A stretch of 46,251 nt of DNA from an uncultured Francisellaceae bacterium (GTDB lineage: Bacteria; Pseudomonadota; Gammaproteobacteria; UBA6186; Azoamicaceae): positions 1 through 46,251 of the forward strand of contig CAMFJH010000018.1 of the NCBI GenBank assembly GCA_945956915.1, read 5' to 3'. The position numbers and the translations under genes were made by a program. The stretch's first letter is position 1; every line of letters begins with the position of its first letter. This document shows, piece after piece, positions 1 through 9,680 of the stretch. The notes under the pieces are model-generated. The model was not told where the DNA came from. It made no database searches and saw nothing but the letters and a program-made list of their open reading frames with translations.

Positions 1-1
1 T

Positions 2-619
2 GCGGGTGCAGCCTCATTAGCGCAGAACACAAGCCTTCGGACTTTAAATATTTCGGGTAACGAAATTGGAGCTGAGGGGGGAAAGCCATTTTCAGATTCT
101 TTGTTGAGTGCAAATCATTCGTTAATAACGCTTAGGGGGATCGAATTAACTAAAGAAATGCAAGAGGCTTTAATGTTGAATGCTGAACGTGCAACCTACG
201 AAGAATGTGTGAGCATAATGAGAATACAATATTTAATTCATGATATAAAATTACTTGTTTTAGCATATCGAGGAAGAAATTATGACTTTATTAGAGCGCA
301 AGAAAAAAAATTACCATGCTCTTTATCTTGTATAGGGTCACCAGAAGAAGATCAGAAATACACAGCGGAAGATTTACAAAATAATACAGCATGTGTGGTA
401 TTTAGAATGCTTCCAGGTATTATTAATAACGGTCAAGAAGCATTAGATACTCCCAATAACCCCTCTGAAGTTTCGAATGGCAGCTTAAGTATGTTGACCT
501 TTGTTGCGCCAAGCTCTTCAAGTACAACCAATCTTGTATCTACGAATAATGCTTCAGTCGAAACACTGGAAGAAAGGAGTGCAAAAGTAAATGCTGCCTT
601 AAATAAGAGAGGGTTGTAA
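2..619 (+). CDS. Leucine-rich-repeat protein, C-terminal part (5' end outside window)
   Basis: The reading frame is open from the first bases of the window and ends at a TAA at 617-619, so only the C-terminal ~205 residues are visible. The first ~30 residues carry the ribonuclease-inhibitor type repeat (LRTLNISGNEIGAEGG), where leucines and an Asn line the repeat; this fold binds proteins. The remainder is a non-repeat tail with no recognised domain, ending in a Ser/Thr/Asn-rich stretch. The same repeat style occurs in the gene at 14248-15246, so the genome probably has a family of such proteins. In Legionellales such proteins are often secreted effectors; that role here is inference. An internal TTG at 101 could be taken as a start, but the upstream repeat in the same frame shows the protein is longer. 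Confidence 0.7.
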   Translation, partial: AGAASLAQNTSLRTLNISGNEIGAEGGKPFSDSLLSANHSLITLRGIELTKEMQEALMLNAERATYEECVSIMRIQYLIHDIKLLVLAYRGRNYDFIRAQEKKLPCSLSCIGSPEEDQKYTAEDLQNNTACVVFRMLPGIINNGQEALDTPNNPSEVSNGSLSMLTFVAPSSSSTTNLVSTNNASVETLEERSAKVNAALNKRGL

Positions 620-633
620 CTTATGCCCATAAG

Positions 634-689
634 GATGTGCAGAGCCATAACGCTGTTGTTAGCTAACATGCTTTCTTGACCTGCACATC
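634..689. repeat. Inverted repeat between LRR gene and mreB
   Basis: GATGTGCAG at 634-642 is matched by CTGCACATC at 681-689, with a second perfect palindrome GTTAGCTAAC at 658-667 inside the loop. No T-run follows on the + strand, so it is not a standard terminator. It could be a transcript-end or 5' leader structure of the mreB operon. The whole gap 620-757 holds nothing else that I recognise. Confidence 0.4.
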
Positions 690-718
690 ATCTTGCTCAA
701 AAGCTCAGCAATTGGTAG

Positions 719-1804
<1,086 letters not shown>

Positions 1805-1844
1805 AGTAGATATTGTGAGCTTGTATAGCTAGATAGAGGTTGTT

Positions 1845-2675
1845 ATTAAATTTTTATTTTCCCGAGAGCCTAGCCAAGGATTGGCTTTGTTATTGGTAAT
1901 CAGCATGTCAGTCGGGTTGATGGTATACGATCATCAACAGCATGAACGATTGGATCCTATTCGTGAATTCTTATCTACGCTCGTCTCGCCTTTACCTAAA
2001 GTTGTGAATGGAACGGCTAAAGCATGGCAGAATGTGTGCAATTATTGCCTCTCACAACAAAACTTAATCCATGAAAATCAAGCCTTAAAAGAAATAGAAT
2101 TTCTACAACAAGGGCGCTTACAAAAATTAATGGCTTTAGAAGCTGAAAACACGCAATTAAGATCTTTATTGCAGTCTTCAGCTCGATTGGGTGATCACTT
2201 ATTGATTGCAGAAATTGTGAATGTAGATGGCGATCCTTATAGCCACCAGGTATGCCTAAACAAAGGAAAAGAAGAAGGCATTTATGTAGGGCAACCCGTG
2301 TTGGATGCTGAAGGTGTTATTGGCGAAGTCATAGAAGTTTTTGAAAACACAAGTCGAGTGATATTATTAACCGATCCAAGCCATGGCATTCCGGTCGAAG
2401 ATCTAAGAAATGGGGTGCGTGGAATAGCCATGGGCACAGGTACGCTTAAAACCTTGGATTTACATTATGTCCCCACAACAGTAGATATTCAAGTCGGCGA
2501 TTTACTCATTACTTCAGGTCTAGGTGGCCGATATCCTGCAGGGTATCCCGTGGGTGTTATCAGTGCAATCAATAGAGATAGCTCGGATTCTTTTGCTACC
2601 GTACAAATAAAACCCAGTGCACGTTTGGATCGCACACGAATGGTTTTGCTGATTAAAGCACAGAGCTCGATATGA
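1845..2675 (+). CDS. mreC: Cell-shape protein MreC, probable ATT start
   Basis: MreC is a bitopic inner-membrane protein whose periplasmic beta domains organise the elongasome. The sequence has a short cytosolic tail with the conserved FSR-PS motif, one membrane segment (LALLLVISMSVGLMVY), a coiled coil (~residues 70-115) and the MreC core (DPYSHQVCLNKG, GVIGEV, LTDPSHGIPV, TSGLGGRYPAGYPVG). The conserved tail is encoded from 1845 onward, but no ATG, GTG or TTG lies in frame between the TAG at 1830-1832 and the TTG at 1881. ATT at 1845, five bases after AGAGG, fits the family N-terminus (IKFLFSREPS). Starting at TTG 1881 would remove this motif. The gene overlaps mreD by ATGA. Confidence 0.93.
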   Translation: MKFLFSREPSQGLALLLVISMSVGLMVYDHQQHERLDPIREFLSTLVSPLPKVVNGTAKAWQNVCNYCLSQQNLIHENQALKEIEFLQQGRLQKLMALEAENTQLRSLLQSSARLGDHLLIAEIVNVDGDPYSHQVCLNKGKEEGIYVGQPVLDAEGVIGEVIEVFENTSRVILLTDPSHGIPVEDLRNGVRGIAMGTGTLKTLDLHYVPTTVDIQVGDLLITSGLGGRYPAGYPVGVISAINRDSSDSFATVQIKPSARLDRTRMVLLIKAQSSI

Positions 2676-3163
2676 AAAAAATCCTATTTATGATTTTGTC
2701 TTTTATTGCAGGTTTAATCTTAATGATTATACCATTACCATTTAGTGCACATTGGCTTAAACCCGAATGGAACAGTTTAATCCTAATTTTTTGGGTGATT
2801 TCAGAGCCACAATTAGCGGGTTTAGGACTGGCTTGGTGCTTAGGAATCCTAATGGATGTTTTAAAAGGAGATCTGTTGGGACAAACAGCTTTAGCAATGA
2901 GTATCATTGCTTTTCTGGCCAAAGCGCTGGGTCCACGTATACGATTACAACCTTTTTGGCACCAGCTTTTGTGCATCTTGGTATTAGTCGGTTTAGGTCA
3001 ATTGATTTTATTAAGCATACGATCATTGATAGGCTATCCGCCTCAAACAAGCTTGGTTTGGGTTTCTACACTGAGCAGCATTGTCGTCTGGCCTTTAGTA
3101 TTTCGTATTTTAAATCGATATAAAATACACTCATTATTAAGTAAAAGAGCCCTTAGCCGATAG
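2672..3163 (+). CDS. mreD: Rod-shape protein MreD
   Basis: MreD is a small integral membrane protein that works with MreC and the RodA/PBP2 wall synthase. The 163-residue sequence is almost entirely hydrophobic with about five to six membrane segments and matches the family length. It carries the typical PQLAGLGLAWCLGILMDVLKGDLLGQTAL pattern in pieces (for example GILMDVLKGDLLGQ around residues 58-71). The ATG overlaps the mreC stop (ATGA), which indicates translational coupling. The next gene begins only 7 bases after the stop. Confidence 0.93.
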   Translation: MKKILFMILSFIAGLILMIIPLPFSAHWLKPEWNSLILIFWVISEPQLAGLGLAWCLGILMDVLKGDLLGQTALAMSIIAFLAKALGPRIRLQPFWHQLLCILVLVGLGQLILLSIRSLIGYPPQTSLVWVSTLSSIVVWPLVFRILNRYKIHSLLSKRALSR

Positions 3164-3170
3164 ATACTTT

Positions 3171-4859
3171 ATGCGTATCTCTAAGAGACTTGTTTTAAAT
3201 TCTATCTTAATTGCTGTAGTTTCGGTGGTTATTACCGGATTGGTTGTAGGAATACTGGCTTATTATATGGCTGGTCAGTCTTTAAAGAAAACCGCAAAAG
3301 AACAATTAATTTCTATTCGTGCGATTAAAACGGAGCAAATTCAAACTTATTTTCAAACAATAGAAAATCAATTATTAGCGATGGCAGATAATCCAATGGT
3401 GATTAATGCCATGATAGATTTTAAAAAAGGGTTTTATAATTATCAAAAAGAATTAGGTTCTATTCCCATTGGTAAATATAAAACAGAGCTGATAAGGCAT
3501 TATACCGATGATTTTTCAAATGAATATGATCGTTTAAACGGTAATCAACTACATTTTGATGGGGCAAAATTATTTAATTTTTTAAGTGATCGATCTTTTG
3601 CATTACAATATAATTATATTATTCAAAACCCTAATCAACTTCACAATAAAGACAACTTAACAGATGCCAAAGATGGTACCACTTATAATGAAAGCCACAA
3701 AAAATTTCATCCAGCATTTAGAGATTTTTTAAAGAGATTTGATTACCATGATATTATTTTAGTCGATTCTGATACAGGAGAAGTGGTCTATACAGTCTTT
3801 AAAGAATTAGATTTTACCACTTCTCTTAAAAATGGTCCTTTTGCTAATACTGCTCTAGGACATGTTTTTAAAGCAGCTAATGATGCCTCAAAGCCTGGTT
3901 ATATCACGATTACCGATTTTGTACCCTATTTACCTTCTTACAACAATCAAGCTGCTTTTATGGCAACACCTATTTATGATAAAGATAAGAAAATTGGCGT
4001 TTTAATATTTCAGATACCTATTGGCGTTATCAATAACATTATGACAAATCAAGGATTGTGGAAAGAAGTTGGTCTTGGAAAAAGTGGTGAAACCTATCTT
4101 GTGGGTTCTGATGCAACCTTAAGAAGTCCCAGTCGATTTTTTATAGAAGAACCCGAAGCTTATCTAAATACCATGCGCAAAATAGGAATACCGGTAGATG
4201 TTGTAAACGCGATGAAAGCAAAAAATACCAGTATAGGTTTACAACCTATCAATACAGAAGGTGCTTCTTTAAAAGCTTTAAAAGGTGAAACTGGGGTGGG
4301 AATCTTTAAAGATTATCGAGATGTTTCGGTACTGTCTGCCTATGCACCCTTAAACATCCCGGGTTTAAATTGGGCAATTGTTGCCAAAATAGATGAAAAA
4401 GAGGCTTTTGGTCCAGTATGGAGTTTGGGCAAAAAAATTATTATGATGACATTAATAGTAAGCGGTCTTTTAATGCTGATAGCCGCTTATATGGGTATGT
4501 TAGTGGCCAAAAATATTAGCCAACCTATTGAAGAATTTTCTGAGATTATTCGCATTCTTGCCAGTGAACAAGATCTCACAAAACGTGTAAAAGTAGAATC
4601 AGAAGATGAATTTCAGGATATGGCAGATGCCTTAAATGAAATGCTTTCTAGTTTTCAACAGGCATTCCAACAAACCTTAGATTCCTCCCGTATTGTTCAA
4701 GAAAAAGCCAAAGAGCTAGAAGAAATTTCCCAGCAAATTGTTGCCGATAGCGAAGAAGATATTGATAATCATGCAGAAAAATTAAGCAGCACTCATAAGG
4801 AATTAAATGATTTATCTAAGAAAATTGAAGAGATTTCTAAAAACTTTAATGTTTTATAA
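3171..4859 (+). CDS. Cache-HAMP membrane receptor lacking an output domain
   Basis: This 562-residue protein has an N-terminal membrane helix (~residues 8-33), a large extracytoplasmic region (~34-420) of the Cache sensor type, a second membrane helix (~422-446), a HAMP linker (NISQPIEEF...LTKRV...DEFQDMADALNEML, ~450-505) and a C-terminal coiled coil to residue 562. Known Cache-HAMP proteins end in a methyl-accepting, cyclase, GGDEF or kinase module; none is present here, and the stop follows the coiled coil directly. It starts 7 bases after mreD, so it may be the last gene of the mre operon. The ligand is unknown. It may act by pairing with another protein or be an effectively truncated chemoreceptor. 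Confidence 0.8.
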   Translation: MRISKRLVLNSILIAVVSVVITGLVVGILAYYMAGQSLKKTAKEQLISIRAIKTEQIQTYFQTIENQLLAMADNPMVINAMIDFKKGFYNYQKELGSIPIGKYKTELIRHYTDDFSNEYDRLNGNQLHFDGAKLFNFLSDRSFALQYNYIIQNPNQLHNKDNLTDAKDGTTYNESHKKFHPAFRDFLKRFDYHDIILVDSDTGEVVYTVFKELDFTTSLKNGPFANTALGHVFKAANDASKPGYITITDFVPYLPSYNNQAAFMATPIYDKDKKIGVLIFQIPIGVINNIMTNQGLWKEVGLGKSGETYLVGSDATLRSPSRFFIEEPEAYLNTMRKIGIPVDVVNAMKAKNTSIGLQPINTEGASLKALKGETGVGIFKDYRDVSVLSAYAPLNIPGLNWAIVAKIDEKEAFGPVWSLGKKIIMMTLIVSGLLMLIAAYMGMLVAKNISQPIEEFSEIIRILASEQDLTKRVKVESEDEFQDMADALNEMLSSFQQAFQQTLDSSRIVQEKAKELEEISQQIVADSEEDIDNHAEKLSSTHKELNDLSKKIEEISKNFNVL

Positions 4860-4863
4860 AATT

Positions 4864-5430
4864 TTAAAATCTAAATTTGCTAAAAATGCAAACGACATTT
4901 TTAACTGGTATATAAGTCGTGTATATCGTAACGGGTTGATAAGCGATACTGATAACGGGCAAGAGTCCTGGGAAGGGCGTGTAATTATTAATATCTTTTC
5001 GTGCTGTGATAATAGCTGCAAAACCCAGATTGGTTTCCCAAGCACCTAATTTTAATACATTATAAGTTTGTGCATACCCAAGTAGGGGTTGAAAGTTTTT
5101 CTTAGAATCTAAAAACCAACTGGCAAATAGCCCACTCCAATTTCCACAAGAATCGGTTATACCACGCCCAAAACCAAAGCCATATAAAATTTCATTATAT
5201 TTTCTAATTTTTTCGCGTGAATAGGCATATCGGGCATGCCAGGCATACAAAGGTAAATGAAATTCATTATCACCTTCTAAAGCAACATTTTTAACATGCT
5301 CATAACTTTCTTCAAGGTAGCTTAAACAAGAAGCCATACCAGAAGTTGCATAGAGATTACTAATCATGATTGCAATTATTTTAGTTTTTAGATACTTTTT
5401 AGACCCATTAGCAATAGGGTTGCTTATCAT
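4864..5430 (-). CDS. pagP: Lipid A palmitoyltransferase PagP
   Basis: PagP is an outer-membrane eight-stranded barrel enzyme that moves a palmitate from phospholipid to lipid A and so hardens the envelope against host peptides. The 188-residue protein has an N-terminal hydrophobic export segment (~residues 12-34), then the characteristic core: AWHARYAY, YNE, GFGFGRG, GNWSGLFASWFLDS, LLP, and YQPVTIYTTYIP. The catalytic residues known from E. coli (His, Asp, Ser) correspond to H65, D108 and S109. The chain ends in Phe (SKFRF), as expected of an outer-membrane barrel. It converges on the receptor gene with 4 bases between stops. Legionella has a PagP-type protein (Rcp) linked to intracellular survival, which suits the context. 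Confidence 0.9.
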   Translation of the reverse strand: MISNPIANGSKKYLKTKIIAIMISNLYATSGMASCLSYLEESYEHVKNVALEGDNEFHLPLYAWHARYAYSREKIRKYNEILYGFGFGRGITDSCGNWSGLFASWFLDSKKNFQPLLGYAQTYNVLKLGAWETNLGFAAIITARKDINNYTPFPGLLPVISIAYQPVTIYTTYIPVKNVVCIFSKFRF

Positions 5431-5456
5431 ATTGTCTCAACCTTAATAAGTTACCT

Positions 5457-5475
5457 TACATAATTTATGTATAAT
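5457..5475. promoter_or_regulatory. Palindrome with a TATAAT box between pagP and uup
   Basis: A perfect 15-base palindrome (TACATAATTTATGTA, 5457-5471) overlaps TATAAT at 5470-5475 in the gap between the divergent pagP and uup starts. It could be the -10 region of the uup promoter with an overlapping operator. No good -35 box was found, so this is a weak call. Confidence 0.35.
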
Positions 5476-5576
5476 TTAATTTACTTACTTCCGCAAGTCT
5501 CTTCCATCAGGAGGAATATTCAGGTATATTAAAATAAGAACCTAGAAACACGCACGAGACTGGTATTGAGTCAAAT

Positions 5577-7493
5577 ATGGCATTAATTCGATTAGAAAAT
5601 CTTTCCTTAGCTTTTGGAGAAGCACCGCTTTTAGATAGAATCAATCTGCAAATTGATTCTAAAGAACGGATTTTTTTAATTGGTCGTAACGGGATGGGTA
5701 AATCCTGCCTCTTAAAGGTTCTGATGGGACATTTAAAGCCAGATGATGGCAAGATTATCCGTGAGCCCAGTTTAAAGATTGCAGAATTAGCACAAAACTT
5801 ACCCAATTCAGATGAGATGTTGGTTTATGATGTTGTGGCTGAAGGTCTAGAAGATGTAGGCTTATTACTGAAACGATATCATCATTTAAGCCAAGTAACA
5901 GGCGAAAAAGCCAATGAGCAATGGCTCAATGAACTTTCGACAGTGCAACGAGAGTTAGAAGTAAAAGAAGGCTGGCAATATCACCAAATTATAGAAACTA
6001 TTTTAACTCGCTTGGATCTCCCTGCAGATAAAAAAATGTCGGATCTCTCAGGTGGATGGCAAAGGCGTGTGGCATTAGCAAGAGCCTTAGTCTCTCAACC
6101 CGATTTATTATTATTAGATGAACCTACCAATCATCTAGATTTAGAAGCCATAGAATGGCTAGAAGAATATTTGAATCAATATAATGGTTCTGTTTTATGT
6201 ATTACGCACGACAGAACACTCTTAAGAAAATTATCTAAACGTATTCTAGAGTTAGACAGAGGAAATCTTATTTCTTTTGTGGGCGATTACGATAAATTTT
6301 TAGAATATAAACAGCATCGATTAGAAGTAGAAGCCGTTCAAGCAAAATTATTTGATAAAAATTTAGCCAAAGAAGAAGCTTGGATCCGTCAAGGTATTAA
6401 AGCAAGACGTACCCGTAATGAAGGCCGTGTCCGGGCCTTAAAAGCCTTAAGAGAAGAATATAAGGAACGCAGGATACTGCAAGGTAAACCCCAATTTTCA
6501 AGCAACACAGCTATGCAATCAGGCGATTTAGTGATTAAAGCTGAAAATCTAGGTTATGCATTTAACCAGCAAATGCCTATTGTAAAAGATTTTAGCATCA
6601 ATATTTTTAAAAATGATAAAATTGCATTGATCGGTCCTAATGGTGTCGGTAAAAGTACTTTTTTAAAACTATTATTAGGCAAATTAGAAACTCAAACAGG
6701 CAAACTTAAATTGGGTACTAATTTGCAAATTGCTTATTTTGATCAATTACGCGCGGGGATTAATCCCGAATTATCTGCTATCGAAAATGTTGCAGGGGGT
6801 CGAGAATTTATCAATATCAACGGCAAAGAAAAGCATGTGATCAGCTATTTGGCCGATTTTTTATTTGTACCTGAACGAGTACGTATGGCGGTTAAATTAT
6901 TATCAGGTGGAGAATGCAATCGTTTATTGTTAGCTAAATTGTTCAGTTTACCTTCGAATCTTTTAATTCTAGATGAACCTACCAATGATTTAGATATTGA
7001 ATCTTTGGAATTGTTAGAAGACATTTTGGTTGAATATAAAGGGACTATTTTACTCGTCAGTCACGATAGAACATTCGTGGATTCTGTTGCCACTAGTACA
7101 CTGTATTTTGCAGGTCAAGGTGAAATTAAAGAGTATGTGGGTGGTTTTAAAGATATTCCTATTGCACATTTAAAACCTAGTGTAAGCCTGCTAAAATCTG
7201 CATCTACCCCAGAAACACAAGAAAAACCTGAAAACACGAAAATACAAAAAACCAACATTAATTTTAATTCTAAAATGAAAAAAGAATTAGAAGAGTTACC
7301 TAATAAAATTGCAAAATTAGAAGCAGAACAAAATGCTTTACAAGCAGAAATGGCTCAAGAAGGCTTTTATCAGCAAGATAAAGCTTATATTCAAACTTTG
7401 CAAGAAAAATTACAAAAAAATGAACAAGCACTTCAAAAAGCTTTTAGCCGTTGGGAAGAGCTCGAAGTTCTAAGGGACGATTCCCTCCGGTAG
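5577..7493 (+). CDS. uup: ABC-F ATPase Uup
   Basis: This is a soluble ABC-F protein with two ATP-binding domains and no membrane segment; the family acts on ribosomes and translation, and Uup also affects DNA branch migration and transposon excision. The 638-residue length matches E. coli Uup (635). Visible are Walker A motifs GRNGMGKS and GPNGVGKS, two signature motifs (LSGGWQRR, LSGGECNRLL), two Walker B motifs (LLLDEPTNHLDLE, LILDEPTNDLDIE) and the Uup-specific linker KLFDKNLAKEEAWIRQGIKARRTRNEGRVRALK (here in part, ~residues 257-290). The final ~80 residues form the expected charged coiled coil. Its 3' end overlaps the convergent carbonic anhydrase gene by 24 bases. Confidence 0.93.
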   Translation: MALIRLENLSLAFGEAPLLDRINLQIDSKERIFLIGRNGMGKSCLLKVLMGHLKPDDGKIIREPSLKIAELAQNLPNSDEMLVYDVVAEGLEDVGLLLKRYHHLSQVTGEKANEQWLNELSTVQRELEVKEGWQYHQIIETILTRLDLPADKKMSDLSGGWQRRVALARALVSQPDLLLLDEPTNHLDLEAIEWLEEYLNQYNGSVLCITHDRTLLRKLSKRILELDRGNLISFVGDYDKFLEYKQHRLEVEAVQAKLFDKNLAKEEAWIRQGIKARRTRNEGRVRALKALREEYKERRILQGKPQFSSNTAMQSGDLVIKAENLGYAFNQQMPIVKDFSINIFKNDKIALIGPNGVGKSTFLKLLLGKLETQTGKLKLGTNLQIAYFDQLRAGINPELSAIENVAGGREFININGKEKHVISYLADFLFVPERVRMAVKLLSGGECNRLLLAKLFSLPSNLLILDEPTNDLDIESLELLEDILVEYKGTILLVSHDRTFVDSVATSTLYFAGQGEIKEYVGGFKDIPIAHLKPSVSLLKSASTPETQEKPENTKIQKTNINFNSKMKKELEELPNKIAKLEAEQNALQAEMAQEGFYQQDKAYIQTLQEKLQKNEQALQKAFSRWEELEVLRDDSLR

Positions 7494-8348
7494 GATATCT
7501 ATCTTACCCGTATCTAGATGATAATATCCGCCTTGAAGCCGTACTTTTCCTTCATGGATATGCTTTTTAATAACGGGGGAAGCCGCAAGCCGACTCATAC
7601 TGTTTCTGATATTAGCAATAATAGCATCATCAAGGGAAGCACTTTTAAGTTTTTTCACTTTATCAATAGTGGGTTTAATGAGTTTTTTGATATCGGGAAT
7701 ATCAGCATCATTCCCTGTAAAAACTGCGTCTACAGCACCACAGCGCTCATGACCCAATACAACAATAATAGCAGATTTGTTCACTTCCACCGAATAATCT
7801 ACACTGTCCACCTCAACTGGGCTTGCACAATTTCCAGCAGTTCTTACCACAAAAATATCGCCTACTCCCTGATCAAAGGCTAGTTCGGGAGAGACTCTAG
7901 AATCCGAACACCCTAATATAATGGCAAAGGGGGCTTGTTTCTTAGAGGTTGCTGTGCGTCTTTCTTGTGTTTTATCAGGACAAACCATTTTATTTTCAAC
8001 AAAGCGTTTATTGCCAGCCATTAAACGATCTAAGGCTTCAGAAGGGGAGAGTGCATTGGGCTCCATGGGCGTGGTATCTTTTTCTATAGTATTTGCCTCA
8101 TTGTTTGTAGCAGGGGTACTGGTATCGCTATTCGTATTTGTACTTTCTGCAGTAGGTTTACTAAGCATTTCAATGGGTATCGGTGTTTCTGGATTAGCGG
8201 GGGCTTTGTCAGAAAGCGGATTTGGATTAGGAGTGGTTGTTTGGCTATCTGTGGGTAAGAGGTCTGCTGTGTAGGAAATTTGGGGAGCAAGTAGCATTAA
8301 AGAGCCTAAAAGGAGATAATAGGGTTTTGATTTTAAATATAAATGCAT
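7470..8348 (-). CDS. Beta-class carbonic anhydrase, exported form
   Basis: It interconverts CO2 and bicarbonate. With the ATG at 8348 (eight bases after GGGAGC) the protein has 292 residues: a signal peptide (YLKSKPYYLLLGSLMLLAP...), a ~75-residue low-complexity Thr/Pro/Asn linker, then the catalytic domain. The zinc ligands are visible as GCSDSR (C147, D149, R151) and GHERCGAV (H200, C203), with the fold marker FVVRTAGN. An in-frame TTG at 8363 is a less likely start. Beta anhydrases are often cytosolic; the signal peptide here suggests a periplasmic place, as in some Legionella enzymes. The 3' end overlaps uup on the other strand. Confidence 0.9.
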   Translation of the reverse strand: MHLYLKSKPYYLLLGSLMLLAPQISYTADLLPTDSQTTTPNPNPLSDKAPANPETPIPIEMLSKPTAESTNTNSDTSTPATNNEANTIEKDTTPMEPNALSPSEALDRLMAGNKRFVENKMVCPDKTQERRTATSKKQAPFAIILGCSDSRVSPELAFDQGVGDIFVVRTAGNCASPVEVDSVDYSVEVNKSAIIVVLGHERCGAVDAVFTGNDADIPDIKKLIKPTIDKVKKLKSASLDDAIIANIRNSMSRLAASPVIKKHIHEGKVRLQGGYYHLDTGKIDILPEGIVP

Positions 8349-8361
8349 TCGAGTAGCTCCC

Positions 8362-8390
8362 AAAAAAACTATGTTACTTTAATAAGTAGC
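8362..8390 (-). terminator. Weak terminator-like hairpin upstream of the carbonic anhydrase
   Basis: On the minus strand GCTACTT-ATTA-AAGTAAC (8390-8373) forms a 7-bp stem with one mismatch, followed after ATAG by seven T (8368-8362). It lies after the YgjP-type gene and before the carbonic anhydrase, where a transcript end would be expected. The stem is short and AT-rich. Confidence 0.35.
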
Positions 8391-8446
8391 TTAAGATTCT
8401 TTAGGCGTCAAATTTTCAATACTAACCTAGGTATCTGGCTGCATGA

Positions 8447-9202
8447 TCAGTCTAGATTTAACAAATGACAATTTACTTGCCTTAATGCTTGCTTGTGATT
8501 TTTATAATTGGGATCCCATTTTTCTAAGAGGTTCCAGAATTGTTTAGAATGATTGAGATATTTTAAATGACATAATTCGTGTAATAATACATATTGTACT
8601 AGATGAGTTGGCAGAAAAAGCAATTTATAATTTAAGCTAATGGTCTTTTTTGCATTACAACTTCCCCATAAAGTATTTTGTCCCCGAACAATAAGGTTTT
8701 CAAATTTAAGGCCTATACGCTCACTTAATTCCCTAATCCAGGGCAGAAAATGGCGGTATGCAAATTTTATTAACCACTGGTTTAAAAGTCTTTTTACTTT
8801 ATCTCTATTGTTTTCTAGGTTACCACTTAATAGTAGCATTTGCTTTTCTGTATCAGTGTATAAACGGATTCTTTGTTGGGTATGTTTTTCAACATAGCTT
8901 ATTTTCCATTCTTGCAACAAGGCTTCAAATTTAAAAAATGCCGGGAGTGTTTTTTCTATTGATATTTCAGTATTTGCAACGGGTTTTTGTTCAGAAAAAA
9001 ATAATTTTTTAAGCATTTTTTCAATCCAAGATCGTCTTTCTTCTATAATCTTGGAAATATTAAATCGTTGCCTATCATTTGGAATCACAACTTCTAATCC
9101 TGTAAGCGGTTTAACATATAAAAGAATTTGATTGGCTTTTAAACTGCGTCGCACAGTATAAGGAGGAGGCCAGTCTAGGGTATTAGGAACAATCTCAGTC
9201 AT
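8447..9202 (-). CDS. YgjP/DUF45-type zinc metallopeptidase
   Basis: The 251-residue protein belongs to the YgjP (COG1451, M48-like) family. It carries the zinc motif HELCHLKYLNHSKQFW (around residues 212-227), where the two His and the distal His/Glu region bind zinc, and the conserved GSCNAKKTISLNYKLLFLP segment in part just before it. The N-terminal part with paired R-R and the WxxK features is also typical. The substrate is not known for the family. The start ATG lies inside the end of the L,D-transpeptidase gene (8-base overlap), so the two are translationally coupled. Confidence 0.85.
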   Translation of the reverse strand: MTEIVPNTLDWPPPYTVRRSLKANQILLYVKPLTGLEVVIPNDRQRFNISKIIEERRSWIEKMLKKLFFSEQKPVANTEISIEKTLPAFFKFEALLQEWKISYVEKHTQQRIRLYTDTEKQMLLLSGNLENNRDKVKRLLNQWLIKFAYRHFLPWIRELSERIGLKFENLIVRGQNTLWGSCNAKKTISLNYKLLFLPTHLVQYVLLHELCHLKYLNHSKQFWNLLEKWDPNYKNHKQALRQVNCHLLNLD

Positions 9203-9680
9203 TTATCAAAACTCTGGTTCCAACAGGAACTCTATCAAATAAATCTACAATCTCTTTGTTATGCATGCGTATGCAACCATGCGAACCGGGAACACCCATT
9301 TTAGCATCATTAGGTGTGCCATGTATATAAATATAACGACTAAAGGTATCACATTCGCCAAGGCGGTTTTTGCCAAGCTCTAAACCAGATAACCATAATA
9401 TGCGTGTTAAAATCCAATCTCTATCGTGAAATTGATTTCTAAATTCAGGTTGATATATTTCTCCGGTGGGTCTACGTGCAACAAACACTGTATTTTCAGG
9501 TGCATTTGCACCTATTTTGGCACGGATATAATGCATGCCACGGGGTGTTTTAAAACTGCCTTTTAATTCACCCACACCCAAAAGCCCTGTAGAGATAGGA
9601 TAGGTTTTGATACATTGTGCTTCATCCCACAAATTAAGGCTCTGGTTTTGAATATCTACTTCAATATGCATTTTAGTCAT
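9195..9680 (-). CDS. L,D-transpeptidase (YkuD domain), no signal peptide
   Basis: YkuD proteins form 3-3 peptidoglycan cross-links or attach proteins to peptidoglycan using a Cys nucleophile. The 161-residue protein has the YkuD pattern: a Gly/Pro-rich entry (FKTPRGMHYI), IHGTPND (H120) and the catalytic block GVPGSHGCIRMHN with C136. The domain fills nearly the whole protein, and the N-terminus (MTKMHIEVDIQNQSLNLWD) is hydrophilic, so no signal peptide or membrane anchor is evident. That is unusual for an enzyme that works on the periplasmic wall, although short YkuD proteins like this are known. It is first in a two-gene unit with the metallopeptidase. Confidence 0.88.
   Translation of the reverse strand: MTKMHIEVDIQNQSLNLWDEAQCIKTYPISTGLLGVGELKGSFKTPRGMHYIRAKIGANAPENTVFVARRPTGEIYQPEFRNQFHDRDWILTRILWLSGLELGKNRLGECDTFSRYIYIHGTPNDAKMGVPGSHGCIRMHNKEIVDLFDRVPVGTRVLIND

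Noticed and set aside
7921..8274. Hydrophobic 117-codon frame opposite the carbonic anhydrase
   Set aside because: It lies over the signal peptide and low-complexity linker of a well-supported gene and has no family resemblance.
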